Assembly: GCA_013154205.1 (NCBI GenBank)
Contig: JAADCY010000042.1
Span: forward strand, 1-5,816
DNA from: Thermoproteota archaeon
Lineage (GTDB): Archaea > Thermoproteota > Thermoprotei_A > Sulfolobales > Desulfurococcaceae
Length of the DNA stretch: 5,816 nt
Direction: 5' to 3'
The notes below the pieces were generated by a model that was given only the letters and a program-made list of their open reading frames with translations, was not told the origin of the DNA and ran no database searches. A program made the translations under genes and the position numbers. Of the stretch, positions 1-5,816 are shown one piece after another. The first letter of the stretch is position 1, and every line of letters begins with the position of its first letter.

Positions 1-22
1 CTCATATCTTTAAACAAGCAGG

Positions 23-36
23 TATAGATTATTTAT
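23..36 (+). promoter_or_regulatory. Candidate TATA-like promoter region of the GH4 gene
   Basis: The leader is AT-rich and holds TATA-like strings: TATAGATT at 23-30 and TTATTTA at 29-35. An archaeal TATA box lies roughly 25 bases before the transcription start, so initiation would fall near 53-60 and leave a leader of about 20-25 bases before the ATG at 79. A second candidate, CTTTAAAC at 8-15, lies further upstream. No purine-rich BRE stands out, so the exact element is uncertain. Confidence 0.3.
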
Positions 37-78
37 CAAGTATCTACAATAGATATTCTCAAGATAAACATTCACAAC

Positions 79-1524
79 ATGTCCGTAAAGGGTTGTTCCT
101 CCATGAAGTACAAGAACCAGTTAAAACCACTCATGGAAGAAGAGCCTCAGGGTAAAGGCCTAAAGATCGCGTTTATAGGGGCTGGGAGCGCCGTCTGGAG
201 CTCTAGGATAATCATAGATCTTATCCTCGCGAAAAGCCTACATGGCGCCAAAGTCTACCTCATGGATATTAATAAGGAGCGGCTCGACCTCATAACCGGC
301 TTCGCCAAGCGATACGCTTCCGAGATGCATGCTGATCTAGAGTTTATCCCTACAATGGATCGCGTCGAGGCAATACGGGATACAGACTTCGTCGTCAACT
401 CAGCCATGTACGGGGGACACATGTACTATGAGCGGATGAGAGAAATATGTGAGAGGCACGGCTATTACCGAGGAATAAACAGTGTTGAATGGAACATGGT
501 CAGCGACTACCACACCATATGGGGTTACTACCAGTTCAAACTAGCCCTGAGCATAGCCAAAGACGTAGAGGAATACGCGCCCGACGCCTGGCTTATCAAC
601 GTCGCCAACCCAGTGTTCGAGCTGACAACACTGATCCAGAGGCACGTCAAGATAAAGATGATAGGACTATGCCATGGCTACCACGGCATCTATAATGTGA
701 TCAAGGAACTCGGGCTAGACAGGGATGAGACAGAGTTCGAAGTACTGGGCTTCAACCATGTGATCTGGCTCACAAAGTTCAAGTATAGGGGAGAAGATGC
801 TTACCCGTTACTAGACAAGTGGATCGAAGAGAAAGCCGAGAAGTACTGGGAGCATTGGAGACAAACACAGGTCAATCCGTTCGACATAGACTTATCTCCC
901 GCAGCAATAGACATGTACAAGAGATACGGCCTCCTCCCAGTAGGAGATACTGTACGTGGAGGCACGTGGATGTACCACTGGGATCTCAAGACAAAGCAGA
1001 AATGGTATGGACCGACGGGAGGCCCAGACTCAGAGATAGGATGGATGATGTACATAGCTTTCCTAAATATGCAGCTCCAAAGACTATACGAGGCACTATC
1101 GGATCAGAAGCACCCATTAACAGCACATATACCGCCGGAGTGGAGCGGTGAATCAATAGTCCCGATAATTGATAGTATCGCCAATAATAGGAGGGGAGAA
1201 TATGTTATCAACACGTTAAACCTTGGCAGCATACCGGGGATACCGGATAGTGTAGCTGTCGAGATGCCTGCACAGATAGATGGTAAAGGAGTGCACCGCT
1301 ACATATTCGAGCCCCTCCCCAAGAAGATTAGAGACCTAGTACTACTGCCCAGGATGACCCGTATGGAGATGGCGCTGACGGCTTTCCTTGAAGGAGGACG
1401 TGAGGTATTAGAGGACTGGCTACACATGGATCCACGTACTAAGACCACTAGGCAGGTCAAGGAGACAATAGATGATCTCATGAACATGCCCGGTAATGAG
1501 GAGATGAAGAAGCATTTCAGCTAA
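79..1524 (+). CDS. Glycoside hydrolase family 4 alpha-glycosidase (NAD- and metal-dependent; possible alpha-glucuronidase)
   Basis: A 481-residue GH4 enzyme, a normal length for the family. GH4 enzymes cleave glycosides by a redox-elimination mechanism using NAD+ and a divalent metal, usually Mn2+. Seen: an N-terminal Rossmann motif IGAGSAVW (33-40), acidic D63 ending strand 2 (LMDIN), NP at 177-178, the metal-site Cys in GLCHGYHG (C198, H199) and the second metal ligand in GFNHVIW (H227). D290 in LPVGDTVR sits where the family has a catalytic Asp/GDxH segment. By published GH4 signatures, CHG-type motifs belong to alpha-glucuronidases, CHSV to alpha-galactosidases, CHEV to alpha-galacturonidases and CN-type to 6-phospho-glycosidases. 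That makes alpha-glucuronidase the best guess and alpha-glucosidase the alternative. No signal peptide, so cytoplasmic. Start is uncertain: ATG at 79 has no clear Shine-Dalgarno, and in-frame ATGs at 103 and 133 would still keep the whole Rossmann motif. It converges on the - strand operon. Confidence 0.9.
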   Translation: MSVKGCSSMKYKNQLKPLMEEEPQGKGLKIAFIGAGSAVWSSRIIIDLILAKSLHGAKVYLMDINKERLDLITGFAKRYASEMHADLEFIPTMDRVEAIRDTDFVVNSAMYGGHMYYERMREICERHGYYRGINSVEWNMVSDYHTIWGYYQFKLALSIAKDVEEYAPDAWLINVANPVFELTTLIQRHVKIKMIGLCHGYHGIYNVIKELGLDRDETEFEVLGFNHVIWLTKFKYRGEDAYPLLDKWIEEKAEKYWEHWRQTQVNPFDIDLSPAAIDMYKRYGLLPVGDTVRGGTWMYHWDLKTKQKWYGPTGGPDSEIGWMMYIAFLNMQLQRLYEALSDQKHPLTAHIPPEWSGESIVPIIDSIANNRRGEYVINTLNLGSIPGIPDSVAVEMPAQIDGKGVHRYIFEPLPKKIRDLVLLPRMTRMEMALTAFLEGGREVLEDWLHMDPRTKTTRQVKETIDDLMNMPGNEEMKKHFS

Positions 1525-1531
1525 TCATGTC

Positions 1532-2446
1532 CTAGTAGACTTTGGGTAGAACAGGTTTTTTCCTCATCATAACCATTGATGCTATGAAGTAGAGGATGTA
1601 TCCTAGAAGTATTAGTGATAGGAATATCTTGTAAGAGATAATTACTAGTCCTAGTTTATCGGCTGTGTCCAACAGGATGTATGTTGGAAGTGTTTTGAGA
1701 GCCGCGAGCTTGTCTCCTAGTATGCTTGTCGTCATATACAGTGTTAGTACTTGCACTATGTAGAGCGCAAGTACTAGTGCTCCGACAGTATATGTTGAGC
1801 CTACAAGATAGGATTCCTGCCTGGATAGTATGGGTTCGAAGCCCAGCATGATCATTATCAATGGGTATACGAGCGTCCAGACCAGGATGTTTGAGCCAAG
1901 GATAAGGAGTAGTCCTCCCGGCGTGTACATGTATATGGATGTGATGAGGCTATACAGTATCATTCCCGAGACAGGGAAGATCAGCCCTATGAATACTTGG
2001 GATGCCGTATCGTCTTCCCCGTAGTACAGTAGCCATGAGGATAGGCTTAGCAGGTCGAGAATCATGCCTATCCAGAGAATATTGTATAATATGTACCTGT
2101 ACATTGGGTCTAGACTGTAGAGTACGAGTAGTGCTAGAGAAGAGATTGTCATAACCGATCCTATTAGGGCGAAGAACCTCCCTATCCTGGGCGCATCGCT
2201 TAGGAACCTAGATATAGTCTCAGCCACGGCCACACCTATCCTATAACATAGTATGAAATATGTGAAGCTTATTATGAGGACGAAGAGAGCTGTAAGGTCT
2301 AAGCCCTTGATAACCATTGCTTCATACATGTCTGGGTGAATAACTCCTAGTACGGCGGCGGCTGAGACGAGTATGGCTAGGACAGCCTGTAGTAGGCCTA
2401 AGTAAAAAACACCTTTTACCCAGCCGGAGAGACTGTATTCCTCCAA
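1532..2446 (-). CDS. Polytopic membrane protein of unknown function, about eight transmembrane helices
   Basis: A 304-residue, strongly hydrophobic protein that I do not recognise as any family. Hydrophobic segments suggest about eight membrane helices, near residues 13-36, 48-68, 90-110, 117-141, 150-172, 178-201, 217-240 and 265-290. The short tail MMRKKP (293-298) is basic, so the C-terminus is probably cytoplasmic by the positive-inside rule. The longest polar loops are near 75-90 (ISRFLSDAPRIGR) and 143-149 (GEDDTAS). No ABC-permease EAA loop, sugar-transporter signature or catalytic motif was seen. The start is TTG at 2446, with GAGG at 2460-2457 ten bases upstream. It begins six bases after the stop of the GH130-like gene, so the two are almost certainly co-transcribed. 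A role in glycan transport or membrane anchoring would be guesswork. No clear oligo-T terminator follows the stop. Confidence 0.85.
   Translation of the reverse strand: MEEYSLSGWVKGVFYLGLLQAVLAILVSAAAVLGVIHPDMYEAMVIKGLDLTALFVLIISFTYFILCYRIGVAVAETISRFLSDAPRIGRFFALIGSVMTISSLALLVLYSLDPMYRYILYNILWIGMILDLLSLSSWLLYYGEDDTASQVFIGLIFPVSGMILYSLITSIYMYTPGGLLLILGSNILVWTLVYPLIMIMLGFEPILSRQESYLVGSTYTVGALVLALYIVQVLTLYMTTSILGDKLAALKTLPTYILLDTADKLGLVIISYKIFLSLILLGYILYFIASMVMMRKKPVLPKVY
1556..1561 (+). terminator. Oligo-T terminator candidate for the GH4 gene
   Basis: A run of six T on the + strand begins 32 bases after the GH4 stop codon. Archaeal RNA polymerase commonly terminates at oligo-T in the non-template strand without a hairpin. 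The run lies inside the 3' end of the convergent membrane-protein gene, so + strand transcripts would overlap that gene in antisense. Confidence 0.4.
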
Positions 2447-2460
2447 ACCAGTTCATCCTC
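2447..2460 (-). promoter_or_regulatory. Ribosome-binding site fixing a TTG start of the membrane protein
   Basis: On the - strand, GAGG (2460-2457) precedes TTG (2446-2444) by ten bases. It overlaps the last codons of the upstream gene, whose TGA is at 2455-2453. The nearby ATG at 2456 is out of frame with the protein, so TTG is the best in-frame start and keeps the first membrane helix intact. Confidence 0.5.
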
Positions 2461-3613
2461 TGATCCACTTGATGTTGTCGAGGATCCTCTGGAGCGGGGC
2501 CTCCATGATCAGGAGGATCTCGTCGTCTTTGCCCGCGCTCACAACTAGTTTATCCTTGTAAAGGGTTGCTCCACAGACGAATATTGTCTCGGGCCTTGCC
2601 CCGTGGTAGACCTCGGGTAGGGGAGGTATGACTGGCTCTGGTGTTAGGCCTAGGAGTTCTCCATCTTTGCTGAACACTGCCGCGTAGTGGGGATACATAC
2701 CATAGATCTCTACTGCGTGGAATATGACTAGGTACTCATTGCTACCTATCTTCACAGATGCATTACCACCTGTCTTAGTCTCATCATGCATTGGCAATAG
2801 CTCTGGGACAGGTTCTAGCTTGTTGAAGTCAACGGTTGCGCCTTCTCTTGGCCCGATAAATACTGCTCCGACACCTATGCTTGTAAGCCATGGCCTCATA
2901 ACCATTGCTTCTCTGCTTAATGGGAACGTGTCTCTAGAATCCCTAATGATAACGGTTTCCTCGCCGTCCACGAGATGAACTGGTTCAAGCTCTACCGGCT
3001 TAAGGTTCTCATCGAGACCTGCTCTGAACATTAGTACTGCTGTATCCATACCGTATACCTTGTTGAACATATAGTATCCTCTCACATGGTAGAGCTGCCT
3101 TGGATCATCAGGGTCTACACGTGGATCCTCTATGCACTCGCTACTGTTCATCGGGTAGAGCACGGGCTTTGCCCTTACTTTGACCTCTCCTTTTAGCTCC
3201 TCGTAGTCAAGCTCTGTATGCGCTATGAATGTCCTCGACAACCTGCATCCTAACATGAAAGTACCCATACTGGCTAATCGTAGGAAGATCCCCATTCTAC
3301 CATTGCCTTTATGATATATCGCTGAGTTCATGACGAGCTTAGTCTTTACAGGTATTCCCGCCGGACTCCTATAGTCGACGTTATGAGCCAGAATATATGC
3401 CCGTATATCGAATAGGTTCCTATCGCTAAGCTTTCTCTCAATCCTTATCTTTTTCTTAGCCTCATAGAATCTTGCCTCGAGTCTTCTCTCAATGCTCGCA
3501 TGCCTGATATACTTCATTACTTTCAGCATATATTCCTTGAACCGCGCGGCGCTCTTTCCGTCGAAATCCTTCAATAATAGCTCGTCTAATCGAGCCTTTG
3601 ATCTCAAGGACAA
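2453..3613 (-). CDS. Divergent GH130-like five-bladed beta-propeller glycosidase or glycoside phosphorylase
   Basis: A 386-residue protein that follows the GH130 motif order across five blades: MNSAIYHKGNG with R112 (95-112), EDPRV (162-166), DTFP with a following MRPW (228-242), GGNASVKIG leading to IFHA with H299 (282-300), and ETIFVCGAT plus GKDDE (342-365). These match the GH130 features NPA, EDPRI, LFP/RP, GxPP/YHG and VVFPxG/YGAAD. Known GH130 members are mannoside phosphorylases or hydrolases acting on beta-mannosides. The Asp of EDPR and H299 are kept, but several surrounding residues differ (MNSA for FNPA, FHA for YHG, AGKDDE for YGAAD), so substrate and phosphorolysis versus hydrolysis are open. 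The first ~70 residues are helical and highly charged, an extension before the propeller. No signal peptide; cytoplasmic. TTG start at 3613, with GGTGA six bases upstream. First gene of an operon with the membrane protein. Confidence 0.7.
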   Translation of the reverse strand: MSLRSKARLDELLLKDFDGKSAARFKEYMLKVMKYIRHASIERRLEARFYEAKKKIRIERKLSDRNLFDIRAYILAHNVDYRSPAGIPVKTKLVMNSAIYHKGNGRMGIFLRLASMGTFMLGCRLSRTFIAHTELDYEELKGEVKVRAKPVLYPMNSSECIEDPRVDPDDPRQLYHVRGYYMFNKVYGMDTAVLMFRAGLDENLKPVELEPVHLVDGEETVIIRDSRDTFPLSREAMVMRPWLTSIGVGAVFIGPREGATVDFNKLEPVPELLPMHDETKTGGNASVKIGSNEYLVIFHAVEIYGMYPHYAAVFSKDGELLGLTPEPVIPPLPEVYHGARPETIFVCGATLYKDKLVVSAGKDDEILLIMEAPLQRILDNIKWIRG

Positions 3614-3630
3614 GCCGGTTCACCATCCTC
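3614..3630 (-). promoter_or_regulatory. Ribosome-binding site fixing a TTG start of the GH130-like gene
   Basis: On the - strand, GAGG (3630-3627) and GGTGA (3624-3620) precede TTG at 3613-3611; GGTGA is spaced six bases from it. The intervening ATG at 3626 is in another frame. The arrangement closely resembles the start region of the next gene in the operon. Confidence 0.55.
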
Positions 3631-3647
3631 TTAGCTATGGTTCAATG

Positions 3648-3653
3648 TTTAAA
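3648..3653 (-). promoter_or_regulatory. Candidate TATA box (TTTAAA) for the GH130-like operon
   Basis: TTTAAA lies about 35-40 bases before the TTG start at 3613. With normal archaeal spacing, transcription would begin near 3623-3628, giving a very short leader that keeps GGTGA. An alternative AT-rich element, CATTAATATG near 3669-3678, would give a leader of about 35 bases. Separate transcription from the upstream large gene is supported by the 116-base gap and an oligo-T run just downstream of that gene's stop. Confidence 0.4.
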
Positions 3654-3664
3654 TGGAAAGTGGG

Positions 3665-3680
3665 AATCATATTAATGATT
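3665..3680. repeat. Perfect inverted repeat AATCAT-ATTA-ATGATT, possible operator
   Basis: Six-base arms AATCAT (3665-3670) and ATGATT (3675-3680) flank ATTA, which makes a 16-base interrupted palindrome. It lies 12 bases upstream of the TTTAAA box of the GH130-like operon, or overlaps the alternative AT-rich promoter element. That position suits a dimeric transcription factor. AT-rich palindromes also arise by chance, so this is suggestive only. Confidence 0.3.
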
Positions 3681-3702
3681 TACAGTGCGGTAACTCCATG
3701 AG

Positions 3703-3707
3703 AAAAA
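3703..3707 (-). terminator. Oligo-T terminator candidate for the large Trp-rich gene
   Basis: On the - strand a run of five T (GTTTTTC) begins 22 bases after the TAA stop at 3732-3730. No strong hairpin precedes it, which is usual for archaeal terminators. It sits upstream of the next operon's promoter elements and supports separate transcription units. Confidence 0.35.
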
Positions 3708-3729
3708 CGATCTCTGCTGAACAAGTGAT

Positions 3730-5816
3730 TTATTGTTTCAGCTGAACGACAACGTTTATTGATGGTTTAATTACTAGGTAGCCATCTATGATAATGTAGT
3801 CTTTTCCTGCGATCCCTTGTGCACCATTGATCGTAACAGTTATGTTCTTTTCTCCTCCTACCCATATAATCCATATTCTCGGCTCATCCGATGTTATTGT
3901 TAGGCTCTCATTATTGTGTATGGTTGTAACGGTGCCTATTGTCCCGTTATAGCCTATGAGTTTCAAGGAATTCGCTGTTCCTAGTTCTATCCTTGAGACA
4001 TATGGGAATTCCTGCGGGCTTGTCGATATCATTGATTTTATTCCACTGAATACTATGATGTAGTTGTTTGTTTTTTCAACATATATGGCGCCAGTATAGT
4101 TGCCCCATATTATTATAGAGTCTGGTGTATAGGTCATGTTGATCAGCGTGAAGTAGCCGTTCGGCCTACCATGATCGCTTATCGCGACAGGGTATAGCCA
4201 GAGCATCCAGTCGGGAACCCATATGTTCAGATATAGGCTGAGAAGCGGTGACGCTGTCCATGCGAGCATATCGTGCCTTGCTAGGGCTTGCTCGTACCTG
4301 TATGGCCTTATGAAGCCGTAGTTGGGGTCGACGAAGTCCTGGAGGAGTATTAGCGCCATTTTCCTGGCTAGGTCTAGGTATTGTTTGTCTCCTGTTATCT
4401 CGTAGGCCACGATGTTTGCCTCGATGAATTTTGCCGCATTGCTAACCTCTTCTTTAAGACTCTGCTGGAAAGGAGTCATTGTGCCGATATAGTATTTGGC
4501 CTGCTCCCAGTACCAGGTATCGCCTGTCGCGGCGAACAGCCAGAGATGGGTCCATATCCCGAACCAGGCGCTCCAGTATCCTAGGCCTTTCCAGTAATTG
4601 TTATGATTTAGTAGACGAGCTGCCTCTGCAAGGGTGTTTAATAGGTGTTTGTCGCCGGTTAGTATTATGAGTGGTATGAAGCTCTCCAGTGTCTCCTCGA
4701 GGCTCGCATAGTTTATTGTGCCGGCTGGGCTCCTGGTCCATTCTATGGTGTTCTGTCCGGGGTTCCAGTACATGAATTTCCAGCGTGGATCCGGTGGATA
4801 GTACATTTTGTCGGTGTGGTGTGTTATCATTTCTCGGAGTGCTGCTATGATGCTGTTGACTACTTTCTCCTTCATCGCTGGGTAGTAGTGTAGGAGTGCT
4901 ACTGATAATGGGCCTATGCCGTCGCCCCAGAACCCGTAGCTCTGGTATAGGCTTGGCATATGCATCATTGGGAGTGCTAGTATGCCCAGCGAGTGTATCA
5001 CGACATCTACTGAGATACCCGTGTATGGCTCGACCGTTATTTTGACCGTATAGTTTCCTCCCTGGCCTGGCGAGAGGAAGAAGTCCCCCAGGGTTATGTT
5101 CAGGTTTTCTCCTCTCGGTAGTTCCGGAAATGTATATGTTATACTGTGTTCTCCATTGGTTATGGTAACCTTGAGGGTTGCCCTGTAGCCTTTATTGTCT
5201 AGGTTGAGGATAACCGCGTAGGCGGCGTTCCCCTTGAGTGTTATGGGTTTGGATAGCTCTGCTTCTCCCGTATGTGATGATAGGAGAGTATATTGGAATA
5301 TGAGGTTGTCGTCCACGATTTTTGCGGCTCTTATGGGTTTCCACCAAGTACCGTTTAGTATGTATGCATATGGCGGCCTGTGGAGACTCCATTGGTGTTT
5401 TATCCAGCGGTGTACGAAGGCTATGTAGGATTCTTTGTACGTGTTATAAGTGCTTGGCGGCCCATAATATACGAGTTCCCATGGTGTGAACCATGTCCAG
5501 TTGTAGATTGGGTCGTACCAGTAGGTATAGTTCCAAGCATTTAGTACTGATTTCTTGAACCATGTCGTGTTCCACCATGATAGCTGTGTCTGCGCATACC
5601 ATGTTAGGAGATACCATCTCACCCTGTAGCGGGCCGTGTACTTGTCGTAGACGATCGGGTCTGTGGATCCCCAGCATCCTCCTAGGGGTACGTAGTCTTT
5701 GCTCCAATACCTTATCGCGTCTACGCTGTACTTGACTCTTTCAAGCCATGTCTGGTTATGTGTTATCCAGTACATCCAGGCGTACAGGTATGGGATTTCG
5801 CATGCGAACTCGGATA
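3730..5816 (-). CDS. Large secreted-type Trp-rich protein with (alpha/alpha)-toroid-like repeats, 5'-truncated by the window edge
   Basis: The frame stays open to the right edge, with 13 further codons before the Met codon at 5775, so the N-terminus and any signal peptide are missing. Visible length is 694 residues; numbering here starts at that Met. I do not recognise a named family. Layout: a Trp-rich helical part (1-145, 18 Trp), a beta-rich segment (about 150-262), a helical part (about 265-520) with repeated TGDxxxL/W-type hairpins at 373, 418 and 461, then a beta-rich C-terminus (about 540-681). The N-terminal YAWMYWITHNQTWLERV resembles those hairpins, which suggests one toroid interrupted by the beta segment. 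Such toroid plus beta-sandwich architectures occur in polysaccharide lyases and glycosidases (inference). Twelve N-X-S/T sequons suggest an extracellular glycoprotein. No C-terminal membrane anchor is visible. A surface-layer or sugar-binding protein is the alternative. Confidence 0.8.
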   Translation of the reverse strand, partial: SEFACEIPYLYAWMYWITHNQTWLERVKYSVDAIRYWSKDYVPLGGCWGSTDPIVYDKYTARYRVRWYLLTWYAQTQLSWWNTTWFKKSVLNAWNYTYWYDPIYNWTWFTPWELVYYGPPSTYNTYKESYIAFVHRWIKHQWSLHRPPYAYILNGTWWKPIRAAKIVDDNLIFQYTLLSSHTGEAELSKPITLKGNAAYAVILNLDNKGYRATLKVTITNGEHSITYTFPELPRGENLNITLGDFFLSPGQGGNYTVKITVEPYTGISVDVVIHSLGILALPMMHMPSLYQSYGFWGDGIGPLSVALLHYYPAMKEKVVNSIIAALREMITHHTDKMYYPPDPRWKFMYWNPGQNTIEWTRSPAGTINYASLEETLESFIPLIILTGDKHLLNTLAEAARLLNHNNYWKGLGYWSAWFGIWTHLWLFAATGDTWYWEQAKYYIGTMTPFQQSLKEEVSNAAKFIEANIVAYEITGDKQYLDLARKMALILLQDFVDPNYGFIRPYRYEQALARHDMLAWTASPLLSLYLNIWVPDWMLWLYPVAISDHGRPNGYFTLINMTYTPDSIIIWGNYTGAIYVEKTNNYIIVFSGIKSMISTSPQEFPYVSRIELGTANSLKLIGYNGTIGTVTTIHNNESLTITSDEPRIWIIWVGGEKNITVTINGAQGIAGKDYIIIDGYLVIKPSINVVVQLKQ

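Noticed and set aside
41..55. Inverted repeat TATCT-ACAAT-AGATA upstream of the GH4 gene as an operator
   Set aside because: The arms are only five bases long in AT-rich sequence and do not match the palindrome at 3665-3680, so chance is the simpler explanation.
819..1151. A 110-codon open frame inside the GH4 gene, with other 60-90 codon frames throughout
   Set aside because: They lie in alternative frames of genes with clear family motifs or consistent domain structure, have no ribosome-binding sites and give low-complexity, Arg- or Ser-rich products.
1936..1995. GTGATGA resembling the C box of an archaeal C/D box guide RNA
   Set aside because: No CTGA D box follows within the usual length, and the site lies within a well-supported coding region on the other strand.
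3492..3701. A 69-codon + strand frame spanning the intergenic region
   Set aside because: It is mostly antisense to the GH130-like N-terminus and crosses that operon's promoter; no start signal or recognisable protein was seen.
3737..3746. Ten-base palindrome TTCAGCTGAA at the end of the large gene
   Set aside because: It has no loop and lies within the last coding codons, so it is unlikely to be a terminator hairpin or an operator.
5272..5330. A second GTGATGA string as a C box of a guide RNA
   Set aside because: No matching D box lies downstream, and it is antisense to the large coding sequence.

Overview
The window looks like chromosomal DNA from a hyperthermophilic crenarchaeon (Thermoproteota, Desulfurococcales-like). 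The grounds are the heavy use of AGG/AGA and ATA codons, TTG start codons behind GAGG or GGTGA ribosome-binding motifs, TATA-like elements and short oligo-T terminators, and a secreted protein rich in N-X-S/T sequons and tryptophan. No bacterial -35/-10 promoters, mobile elements, CRISPR arrays or RNA genes were seen. The lineage is an inference from sequence style, not from a marker gene.

Layout: positions 1-78 form a short AT-rich leader. It is followed on the + strand by a glycoside hydrolase family 4 (GH4) enzyme at 79-1524, an NAD- and metal-dependent alpha-glycosidase whose CHGY motif points toward the alpha-glucuronidase group. Everything else is on the - strand, read right to left. 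A very large secreted-type protein runs off the right edge (5816 to 3730, N-terminus missing). A 116-base intergenic stretch follows, holding a candidate terminator, a perfect 16-base inverted repeat and a TATA-like promoter. Next comes a two-gene operon: a divergent GH130-like five-bladed beta-propeller protein (3613 to 2453) and, six bases on, an eight-helix membrane protein of unknown function (2446 to 1532). The operon meets the GH4 gene tail to tail with a 7-base gap. No stretch over 300 bases lacks a gene.

How the genes may work together (inference): the content suggests a small glycan-handling locus. The large Trp-rich, sequon-rich protein would act outside the cell. It has (alpha/alpha)-toroid-type helical repeats, split by a beta-rich segment and followed by a beta-rich C-terminus, a layout seen in polysaccharide lyases and hydrolases. 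The GH130-like protein and the GH4 enzyme lack signal peptides and would process imported oligosaccharides in the cytoplasm. The membrane protein is translationally close to the GH130-like gene, but its role is not readable from sequence. The substrate is unknown; the GH4 motif makes a uronic-acid-containing glycan a testable guess.
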